DNA of 6,531 bases, from the NCBI GenBank assembly GCA_002368805.1, contig DFFH01000151.1, positions 1-6,531 of the forward strand, written 5' to 3'. Shown one piece after another: positions 1 to 5,123 of this stretch. The translations under genes were made by a program, and so were the position numbers. Position 1 is the first letter of the stretch, and the number at the start of each line of letters is the position of its first letter. The notes under the pieces were generated by a model. The model was not told where the DNA came from. It saw only the letters and a list, made by a program, of their open reading frames with translations, and did no database searches. Source of the DNA: Mageeibacillus sp. UBA3781 (GTDB lineage Bacteria > Bacillota > Clostridia > Saccharofermentanales > Saccharofermentanaceae).

Positions 1-705
1 CAGGTCCAGGTCCTTGATGCATATTTTGAAGCTTTATCCGATATGGATTTCGATACTATCTATAAGCTAAATAGCCCGAACAGTGATGAGAGGTTTAATC
101 TCGGTACGGACAGAGTACCGCTTTCAGAACTTCTGATAGATGTGTATCGTTATCCAAGAGGCAGTCTCGATGACATGTTTTCTTATTTCCCGGATATGTT
201 TCTGAAGTCCTATGGATTCCCCGAGCGTGACAAAGACGATATGGAAGAGTTCCGCAAAGTGAACAAGGATGTAGATCTTTTTAGAGAGCATTATAAGGAC
301 TTCAAGGCTGAATACGACCTTATCTCTTTGGAGAATGCATCCGAGTATGAGATAAGCTATGGACACGGAAGACGGCAGGTGGAAGACATGGCGGAATATA
401 TCGCCGACGATATGGAGCTTGATGTCGAAGATGTCTATGTTGCCAAGATCCATATTTATTGGAGCTACGGTGATAAGGAATACGGATATGATAGTTCCTG
501 GTGGTACAACGATAATTATAAAAGACTTATGGAAGAATACGGGCCATATGATGAAAGCACGGGAGAAAAAGCAAAAACGTACGGAGAATGCGTGGACTAC
601 TACGATAATCTGGAGTATGACGTATTTCTTTATGAGGTGGATGGAGAGTGGTATATCTACAATATTAATATGAGAGAAAACGGGTATGGCTGGAGCGTGG
701 AATAA
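1..705 (+). CDS. Partial acidic Tyr-rich protein, probably exported NTF2-like/lipoprotein type (N-terminus outside window)
   Basis: The reading frame is open from base 1, and the codons before the first ATG (base 43) read QVQVLDAYFEALSD. This is coding-like, so the gene very likely starts upstream and 234 residues plus stop are visible. The opening pattern (VLDAYFEAL..DFD.IYKL) and the C-terminal pattern (VFLYEVDGEWYIYN) resemble NTF2-like domains of exported lipoproteins common in Clostridia, where a helix of the type 'V..Y..AL...D' opens the domain and a strand 'V..VDGEWYI' closes it. The protein is very acidic and rich in Tyr and Trp, with one Cys and no membrane segment in the visible part. 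Any signal peptide or lipobox would lie off the left edge. An intrinsic terminator follows 43 bases after the stop, so this gene ends its transcription unit. The family assignment is an inference from pattern. The exact function is unknown to me. Confidence 0.75.
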   Translation, partial: QVQVLDAYFEALSDMDFDTIYKLNSPNSDERFNLGTDRVPLSELLIDVYRYPRGSLDDMFSYFPDMFLKSYGFPERDKDDMEEFRKVNKDVDLFREHYKDFKAEYDLISLENASEYEISYGHGRRQVEDMAEYIADDMELDVEDVYVAKIHIYWSYGDKEYGYDSSWWYNDNYKRLMEEYGPYDESTGEKAKTYGECVDYYDNLEYDVFLYEVDGEWYIYNINMRENGYGWSVE

Positions 706-747
706 AGGACACATCTATTAGTAGTTTATGAAGAGAAGTTGAAAGAA

Positions 748-793
748 AAAGAGCACCGGATGCATCTTTTCAGAAATGCATCCGGTGCCTTTT
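748..793 (+). terminator. Intrinsic terminator after the first gene
   Basis: A perfect 13-bp stem (GCACCGGATGCAT at 753-765 pairing with ATGCATCCGGTGC at 776-788) has a 10-base loop and is followed by CTTTT. An A-run (746-750) precedes the left arm, so the structure could also terminate weakly in the other direction. It isolates the upstream gene from the toxin-antitoxin operon. Confidence 0.9.
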
Positions 794-837
794 ACTATGA
801 CTGGTTGAAGCCGATGGGAGAAGGATTGATTAACAAA

Positions 838-866
838 TTGACTAATATGATTTGCAATGGTACAAT
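838..866 (+). promoter_or_regulatory. Sigma-A promoter of the higB-higA operon
   Basis: A TTGACT -35 box (838-843) and a TACAAT -10 box (861-866) are separated by exactly 17 bases. TG at 858-859 forms an extended -10. Transcription should start near 872-874, giving a leader of about 27 bases before the TTG start of the toxin. Just upstream, TTGATTAACAA (826-836) is an imperfect palindrome that shares the TTAAC half-site of the downstream inverted repeat and may be a second operator. Confidence 0.8.
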
Positions 867-867
867 A

Positions 868-887
868 AATTAACTAAAAGGTTAATT
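868..887 (+). promoter_or_regulatory. Inverted repeat at the transcription start, probable HigA operator
   Basis: AATTAAC (868-874) and GTTAATT (881-887) form a perfect 7-bp inverted repeat with a 6-base spacer. It begins one base after the -10 box and covers the expected transcription start. Antitoxins of the HigA family repress their own operon by binding such palindromes as dimers, so this is the natural candidate site. Binding by the local fusion protein is an inference. Confidence 0.55.
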
Positions 888-892
888 GGAGG
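888..892 (+). promoter_or_regulatory. Shine-Dalgarno that fixes the TTG start of higB
   Basis: GGAGG sits 7 bases before the TTG at 900. This is near-ideal spacing, and no ATG in this frame has a comparable site. An upstream in-frame TTG at 852 overlaps the promoter and cannot be the start. The site touches the right arm of the operator repeat, so repressor binding and leader folding could affect the same bases. Confidence 0.8.
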
Positions 893-899
893 CAGCTGT

Positions 900-1238
900 T
901 TGAAAATCCGGTATGCAAATGCCAAAGTGGAAAAGTATTTCTCTGATTGGGGAGAGATGAGAAGAAAGCTTCCCATGGATTGGGTGCGTACGCTTAAGAA
1001 GCATATCGACCGGCTGAAAGCGGCAGAAACATTTGGAGATTTTCTGGCTTTAGGTCTTGGACATCCAGAGCCTTTGAAAGCTAAGGATCTTGGGAAGTAC
1101 TCTGTACGCGTTAGTGGGAATGTGAGATTGATTATAGAACCTGTTCAGATCGGCGAACGTATTGAACTTAGTATCGAGATCATTGTGGAAGGAGTTGTGG
1201 ATTATCATGGGGGAAAAGATGATTGGTTTATCTCGTGA
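900..1238 (+). CDS. higB: HigB-type toxin, RelE/ParE superfamily
   Basis: A 112-residue protein of the size and pattern of HigB toxins, which cleave mRNA on the ribosome. Two N-terminal helices (about 5-50) are followed by the sheet region: a loop LGLGHPEPLKAKDLGKYSVR (51-70) and strand VSGNVRLII (71-79). The end pattern I..EGVVDYHGG (94-105) has the Tyr102-His103 pair typical of the family. Arg70 and Arg76 are likely in the active region; this is by analogy and not demonstrated. Translation starts at a rare TTG behind GGAGG, which should keep toxin synthesis moderate. The last 32 bases overlap the start of the antitoxin gene, the toxin-first order characteristic of hig systems. At 112 residues it is slightly longer than the classic HigB of about 90-100. 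The family call is firm; toxicity is inferred. Confidence 0.85.
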   Translation: MKIRYANAKVEKYFSDWGEMRRKLPMDWVRTLKKHIDRLKAAETFGDFLALGLGHPEPLKAKDLGKYSVRVSGNVRLIIEPVQIGERIELSIEIIVEGVVDYHGGKDDWFIS

Positions 1239-2316
1239 TTTGTTGATTCATCCTGGAGAGACGATTGCAGACATTCTGGATGAGAGACATATTACTCAGA
1301 AGGAACTGGCGAAAAGAGTTGGTGTTTCTGAACCATTCTTAAGTGATGTAATTCGTGGACGCAAGGATATCTCGAAGGGGTTGGCTAAGGGCCTTGAGTA
1401 TGCACTTGGAGTAAAGAGTTCCTTTTGGCTAAATTTGCAAGCGAATTATGATGCTGAATTGCTTGCTTTAGATGAGGAAGACTCGATTGAAAAAGAGGAA
1501 CGTGCTGTCTTTAAAAAAATGAAAGAAATCGTCCGGTTCTTGAAAGAGCAGGGCAAGATTGAAGATTCAGGAACAGAGGGTGCGGCAATCATTGCATTGA
1601 GGAGATACTTGCGTATAAGCAGATTAACCAGCGTGAAATCATTTGCCCCTGAAGGAACTTTCCGGATCTCGAATAAAGCAACTGTTGATCCGATCGTTCT
1701 CGGAGCCTGGATATGTATGTGTAAGGCAGATTCGTCAGAACGAAAGGATATTTCCAGATTTGATAAGGAACAGATGGATGAACTGATCGCTGAAATAAAG
1801 CAGATTATGAAAAAAACGCAGGATCCGCAGATGGAACTGATGGAAACTCTTGCCGACTATGGGATCGACTTTTGCGTGACAAAGCATTTTAGAGGCGCTC
1901 CGGTTCAAGGTTATCTGGCAAAAAAAGGCGATGAGAATTATCAGGTGGTGCTCACGATAAGAGGAGCATCTGCTGATAAATTCTGGTTTTCTCTTTTCCA
2001 TGAGTTAGGACATATTGCAAATGGTGATATGGGAAAACAAAGCAGCTTGATCGATGGTGAAGATGACAGCTCTGAAAGAGAAGAAGCAGCGAATCAATTT
2101 GCTAAGGACGCGCTGATCGATCCAGTCAGTTTCGACCTGTTTGTTCAGAAAAAAGATTTTGGGATCAACTCGATCCGGAGTTTCGCAAATGAGCAGGGTG
2201 TTCCGGATTATATTGTTATCGGAAGGCTTCAGCATGAGGCGATAATACCTTGGGATCGCTATTCGAAGTATAAGGTAATGTATAAATGGATGACGGAAGA
2301 AGAGCGTATTTCTTGA
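1207..2316 (+). CDS. higA: HigA-type antitoxin fused to ImmA/IrrE-type zinc metallopeptidase
   Basis: A 369-residue two-domain protein. Residues about 11-80 match HigA/XRE antitoxins (LIHPGETIADILDERHITQ opening, HTH helices at about 29-58, then the typical LGVKSSFWLNLQANYD). Residues 81-200 form a charged helical linker. The C-terminal part is an ImmA/IrrE-like metallopeptidase (COG2856 type): HELGH at 265-269 gives the zinc ligands His265 and His269 and the catalytic Glu266. E-x-x-A-N-x-F-A at 292-299 supplies the probable third ligand, Glu292. ImmA-type proteases cleave phage or ICE repressors, and here the DNA-binding domain and protease share one chain. The gene overlaps higB by 32 bases, implying translational coupling. 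The start could be ATG 1207 (AAGGAG 12 bases upstream) or ATG 1219 (five G's 5 bases upstream); both keep all domains. No metal-site residue is missing, so the protease is probably active. Its substrate (HigB, itself or another protein) is unknown. Confidence 0.85.
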   Translation: MGEKMIGLSRDLLIHPGETIADILDERHITQKELAKRVGVSEPFLSDVIRGRKDISKGLAKGLEYALGVKSSFWLNLQANYDAELLALDEEDSIEKEERAVFKKMKEIVRFLKEQGKIEDSGTEGAAIIALRRYLRISRLTSVKSFAPEGTFRISNKATVDPIVLGAWICMCKADSSERKDISRFDKEQMDELIAEIKQIMKKTQDPQMELMETLADYGIDFCVTKHFRGAPVQGYLAKKGDENYQVVLTIRGASADKFWFSLFHELGHIANGDMGKQSSLIDGEDDSSEREEAANQFAKDALIDPVSFDLFVQKKDFGINSIRSFANEQGVPDYIVIGRLQHEAIIPWDRYSKYKVMYKWMTEEERIS

Positions 2317-2324
2317 CAGTGCGT

Positions 2325-2354
2325 TTGAGCAGGAAAGATTTTGCTTGCTATAAT
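2325..2354 (+). promoter_or_regulatory. Promoter-like sequence between convergent genes, pointing antisense into the ATPase gene
   Basis: TTGAGC (2325-2330), an 18-base spacer and a perfect TATAAT (2349-2354) preceded by TG at 2346-2347 give an extended -10 promoter-like match. It lies just after the stop of the antitoxin-protease gene and faces the 3' end of the minus-strand ATPase gene, so any transcript would be antisense to that gene. No start codon with a ribosome binding site follows closely. It may drive an antisense RNA, be a leftover from a rearrangement, or be a chance match in AT-rich DNA. Confidence 0.35.
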
Positions 2355-2370
2355 TAGGCTAGTTGTAATT

Positions 2371-3768
2371 TCACTTATATAAGTCGTCCAAGGTGAGAAG
2401 AATAACTTTTTCAGGAACGGCATTTTCGAGGACCCATTTCGAGTATCCGGAAAGTGAGAAAAAGAGATACTTGATTTCTTTATAGCGTGAATCAATGAGT
2501 CCGCTCCTTTCCATTAGGGCTTCGTATATGGATTTGTCGATAACCTCGTTGGTAAATTTGCATTCGCCTAGAATAGCTTCATGATTTTGCCTATTTATGG
2601 CAACGACGTCAATATCTGTTGGGATATGGTCATGTCCGATACCCCACCAACGACCGACTTCTGTTACAAGTGATCCTAGTTCTCCATCTAATCCTTTCAT
2701 CAAGGTGTAGTCCTGACACATTTTCTCAAATGTATTACCCATGAATTCATGGAGTCTGTCCTTCAGAACAGCTTTGTAGAAGACTTCGCCACGATTCATT
2801 TCTATGGCAGCTTTTGCATAGGGTACAAATCGGTACCAGAACCGGTACATACTATCTGAAACTTCATAATATGTCTTCTTTTTGTTTTCGGGATCAGTCA
2901 TTGGACTGACTTTGGAAATTATTCCCACCGTCATGAGGTTTTTCATAGCATAGGAAAGAGTAGCTGTTGAGATATGAGCCTTGTCAGCAATCTCGTTCAT
3001 TTTATTCGCACCGTTGGCACAAAGATCAATGACAATGTTGTATGTATTCACAGAACGGAATTCCTGAGTAAGAAGATTCATTGGTTCTTCGTAAAGATAC
3101 CCGGAAGAAGTGAAGAACTGATTAATCAAGTTCTCGTCTAAAGAAATACTGTCGTCGAAAAGTGACAGGTATTTCGCGACTCCGCCGGTAACTCCGTAGA
3201 CGATGGCTTTTTCTTCGTTTGTGTAATTTGGAACGAATTTGGCAGAATCCAGATAGTTAAACGGTTTAAGGTAGATCTGGTTTGTTCTTCTTCCGAAGAT
3301 CGGACTCTTCTCGCTGAGTATCTTCTTCTCCATGAAACTGATGGAGGAGCCGCAAATAATCAGATAGATATTCTTGTTAGCGAATATGGTGTCGATGGCA
3401 ACTTGAAATCTGGAGAGAAATGAGTCATCTGCTTCGGCAATGTACGGAATTTCGTCGAGAACGATAATTGTTTTCTCTTTTTTGCATGTACTGCCAATAA
3501 ATCGGAAGAAGCTGTCCGGATCGTCAAATGATACTCCACTCATGTCAAGTGATAGATCTTCAATGAACTGAGTAGACCACTTCTTAACGTTGTCTTCAAG
3601 CGTACTCTGGCTTGCAACATAGTAAGAGGCTCGTTTTCCCTTGATGAACTCGGAGATTAGATACGATTTTCCAATTCTTCTCCGTCCGTAAATCACGGTC
3701 ATTTGGAATCCCGGCTTTTTATATGTTGTTTCTAGCACGCGCAATTCGCTTTTTCTTCCGATAAACAT
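2371..3768 (-). CDS. AAA-type ATPase with winged helix and DUF234/PD-(D/E)XK-like C-terminus
   Basis: A 465-residue protein of the prokaryotic 'ATP-binding protein' family (ATPase domain plus DUF234). It opens with MFIGRKSELRVLE, a family hallmark. Walker A is GRRRIGKS (28-35), Walker B is IIVLDE (101-106), a sensor-1-like ICGSSISFM follows (138-146), and Arg160/161 in IFGRR are arginine-finger candidates. A winged helix covers about 243-290 (MNEIADKAHISTATLSYAM). The C-terminal domain carries an Asp-x-Asp (385-387) and GECK (401-404) arrangement that fits a PD-(D/E)XK nuclease-like fold. The start at 3768 is chosen because GGAGG lies 5 bases upstream; an ATG eight codons earlier has no such site. 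Such genes are numerous and often strain-specific in Clostridia, Bacteroidetes and archaea, and their cellular role is not settled. The gene is convergent with the antitoxin-protease and has its own promoter with a palindromic operator, perhaps bound by its own winged helix (inference). Confidence 0.85.
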   Translation of the reverse strand: MFIGRKSELRVLETTYKKPGFQMTVIYGRRRIGKSYLISEFIKGKRASYYVASQSTLEDNVKKWSTQFIEDLSLDMSGVSFDDPDSFFRFIGSTCKKEKTIIVLDEIPYIAEADDSFLSRFQVAIDTIFANKNIYLIICGSSISFMEKKILSEKSPIFGRRTNQIYLKPFNYLDSAKFVPNYTNEEKAIVYGVTGGVAKYLSLFDDSISLDENLINQFFTSSGYLYEEPMNLLTQEFRSVNTYNIVIDLCANGANKMNEIADKAHISTATLSYAMKNLMTVGIISKVSPMTDPENKKKTYYEVSDSMYRFWYRFVPYAKAAIEMNRGEVFYKAVLKDRLHEFMGNTFEKMCQDYTLMKGLDGELGSLVTEVGRWWGIGHDHIPTDIDVVAINRQNHEAILGECKFTNEVIDKSIYEALMERSGLIDSRYKEIKYLFFSLSGYSKWVLENAVPEKVILLTLDDLYK

Positions 3769-3773
3769 ACAGG

Positions 3774-3778
3774 CCTCC
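3774..3778 (-). promoter_or_regulatory. Shine-Dalgarno of the ATPase gene
   Basis: GGAGG read on the minus strand, 5 bases before the ATG at 3768-3766. It decides between this start and the longer in-frame ATG at 3792, which would place the Shine-Dalgarno inside the coding region. Confidence 0.75.
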
Positions 3779-3789
3779 ACACTCAGTTG

Positions 3790-3829
3790 CATTTTACTAA
3801 AACATGTTTTAGTTGATTACATTTTACTA
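3790..3829. repeat. 10-bp direct repeats flanking the palindrome
   Basis: CATTTTACTA occurs at 3790-3799 and again at 3820-3829, exactly 30 bases apart (close to three helical turns, so on the same DNA face). The first copy overlaps the left arm of the palindrome and the second overlaps the -10 box of the ATPase promoter. This fits a multi-site operator, although the region is AT-rich. Confidence 0.55.
3796..3813. promoter_or_regulatory. Perfect 18-bp palindrome, probable operator of the ATPase gene
   Basis: ACTAAAACATGTTTTAGT equals its own reverse complement over all 18 bases, with no spacer. It lies immediately downstream of the ATPase -10 box, over the expected transcription start (near 3814), and upstream of the Shine-Dalgarno. 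That is the classic position for a repressor site. It is not followed by a T-tract in a way that suggests a terminator. The binding protein is unknown; the ATPase's own winged-helix domain is one candidate. Confidence 0.65.
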
Positions 3830-3848
3830 TGCGAAGGAAAAAAGTCAA
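3821..3848 (-). promoter_or_regulatory. Sigma-A promoter of the ATPase gene
   Basis: Read on the minus strand: TTGACT (3848-3843), a 16-base spacer and TAAAAT (3826-3821). Transcription would start near 3814, inside the end of the 18-bp palindrome, giving a leader of about 45 bases. The promoter overlaps the first codons of the small plus-strand ORF. Confidence 0.65.
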
Positions 3849-3999
3849 GAAGAAGTCGAAGTCTGTGAAAGAACTTTGTACGAAGGTTCTGGAAACAGGA
3901 AGGATAAAGAGCTATAGTTATAGTATTGAAGCGGCGAAAGATGCACCAGACCGGTACATCTTTAACCGCTTATCGGATAGAAATGAGGAAAAAGAATGA
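3829..3999 (+). CDS. Small Lys-rich ORF overlapping the D-lactate dehydrogenase start; possibly a gene remnant
   Basis: A 56-codon ORF beginning MRRKKVKKKSKSVKELC and ending RLSDRNEEKE. It is strongly basic at the start and mixed later, with no membrane segment. Its TGA stop overlaps the ATG of the dehydrogenase gene as ATGA (3996-3999), a common sign of translational coupling. Its codons after about residue 12 look protein-like (VKELCTKVLETGRI, SIEAAKDAPDRYIF). Against a complete gene, there is no Shine-Dalgarno before the ATG at 3829, and the start overlaps the opposing ATPase promoter. The frame closes at a TGA at 3814-3816. It could be a leaderless or coupled small protein, or the 3' remnant of a longer gene whose front was lost when the ATPase block arrived. 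I do not recognise the family. Confidence 0.4.
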   Translation: MRRKKVKKKSKSVKELCTKVLETGRIKSYSYSIEAAKDAPDRYIFNRLSDRNEEKE

Positions 4000-5036
4000 A
4001 GATTACATTTTTCGACACAAAAGAATATGACAGAAGTGCTTTTGAAGAGGCAATGCCGGAGGATATGGAGTTTAAGTTCTTCGAGACGAGATTGACTCCG
4101 GATTCGGTGGAGCTGGCGAAGGGATCGGATGCGGTGTGCGTGTTCGTTAATGACGAGGTCAGCGCACCGGTCATCGACCGGCTCTGTGAACTGGGGGTAA
4201 AGGCGGTCGCACTTCGCTGCGCCGGATATAACAATGTCGATGTGAAGCACTGCTTCGGAAAACTCCATGTTTTCCATGTGCCGGCTTACTCTCCATATGC
4301 GGTAGCCGAGCATGCGATGGCGATGCTCCTGACATCGATCCGAAGGATCCATAAAGCATATATAAGAACGCGTGACTTTAACTTCTCGCTGAATAACCTT
4401 ACCGGATTCGACCTTCACGGAAAGACCGTGGGTGTCGTCGGAACGGGAAAGATCGGAAGGATCTTTATCTCGATCTGCAGGGGATTCGGCATGAAGGTCC
4501 TTGCCTATGACAAGTTCCCGTCTCAGGAATACGATGGCGCGGAAGATGTCACCTACGTTTCCCTGGATGAGCTTCTCGCAAAGAGTGACATCATTTCACT
4601 TCACTGCCCGCTGACGGAAGATACCCTCCACCTGGTCAATGCAGAATCGATCGCAAAGATGAAGAAAGGTGTCGTACTGGTAAATACCAGCAGAGGTGCC
4701 CTGATCGATGCGGAGGCGCTGCTGGCGGGAATCAAAGACAGAAGAATCGGCGCAGCCTGCCTCGATGTCTATGAAGAGGAAGCAGATATCTTCTTCCAGG
4801 ATTATTCCGGACATATCTTAAGTGACGACGTGCTTGCGAGACTGATCTCCATGCCAAATGTCATAGTCACCTCGCACCAGGCGTTCCTTACGAAAGAAGC
4901 CCTGAAGAATATCGCGGATACGACGATCGGGAACCTTCGGGAATTCGAGAAGTCCGGTATGAGCGACAATGAGCTTTGCTATCAGTGCGGAAAGGTCGAT
5001 CAGTGCCGGCATAAGAGAAATAAGAAGTGCTTCTGA
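3996..5036 (+). CDS. ldhA: D-lactate dehydrogenase (NAD-dependent 2-hydroxyacid dehydrogenase) with Cys-rich tail
   Basis: A 346-residue cytoplasmic enzyme that reduces pyruvate to D-lactate with NADH, regenerating NAD in fermentation. The substrate-binding lobe is about 1-100 and 300-325. The Rossmann lobe has GTGKIG (149-154) and Asp172 after the second strand, which favours NAD over NADP. The catalytic set is Arg233 (NTSRGALID), Glu262 (DVYEEE) and His294 (SHQAFLT). The order and spacing match bacterial D-LDH (235/264/296 in the reference enzymes), and HQAFLTKEAL is typical of D-LDH rather than glycerate or formate enzymes. GAGG 7 bases before the ATG supports the start. The tail after residue 325 is odd: Cys328, Cys331, Cys337 and Cys345 in a C-x2-C-x5-C-x7-C pattern with basic residues, beyond the usual family end. 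No strong promoter is seen directly upstream, so expression may come from further left or be coupled to the small ORF. Confidence 0.92.
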   Translation: MKITFFDTKEYDRSAFEEAMPEDMEFKFFETRLTPDSVELAKGSDAVCVFVNDEVSAPVIDRLCELGVKAVALRCAGYNNVDVKHCFGKLHVFHVPAYSPYAVAEHAMAMLLTSIRRIHKAYIRTRDFNFSLNNLTGFDLHGKTVGVVGTGKIGRIFISICRGFGMKVLAYDKFPSQEYDGAEDVTYVSLDELLAKSDIISLHCPLTEDTLHLVNAESIAKMKKGVVLVNTSRGALIDAEALLAGIKDRRIGAACLDVYEEEADIFFQDYSGHILSDDVLARLISMPNVIVTSHQAFLTKEALKNIADTTIGNLREFEKSGMSDNELCYQCGKVDQCRHKRNKKCF

Positions 5037-5123
5037 GTCCGGCATCTTTTATCTCCCGTGCCGTGACTGACATTGTCGATCGAATACTCTTTTCTGAAGT
5101 AAAAGGTATTTCCTGAAACTGCG

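Noticed and set aside
124..714. Long minus-strand open frame of 196 codons opposite the first gene
   Set aside because: It is a shadow of the plus-strand gene: the plus frame has coherent protein features and continues to the window edge, while the minus frame has no ribosome binding site and a low-complexity Ile/Val/Phe composition from the antisense of Tyr/Asp codons.
826..837. TTGATTAACAAA as a Rex (NADH-sensing) site
   Set aside because: Only about one half of the Rex consensus is present, and it lies before the toxin operon, more than 3 kb from the dehydrogenase gene that Rex would control.
2328..2350. Hairpin AGCAGG/CTTGCT between the antitoxin-protease and ATPase genes as a terminator
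   Set aside because: The stem is six pairs including a G-T, with no T-run after it on either strand. The bases are better explained as part of a promoter-like sequence.
3865..3999. Internal GTG (3865) as the real start of the small ORF
   Set aside because: There is no Shine-Dalgarno at proper distance, so it is no better than the ATG at 3829.
3918..4418. Minus-strand open frames of 166 and 90 codons opposite the start of the dehydrogenase gene
   Set aside because: They lie antisense to a clearly recognised enzyme with intact motifs and show no family features of their own.
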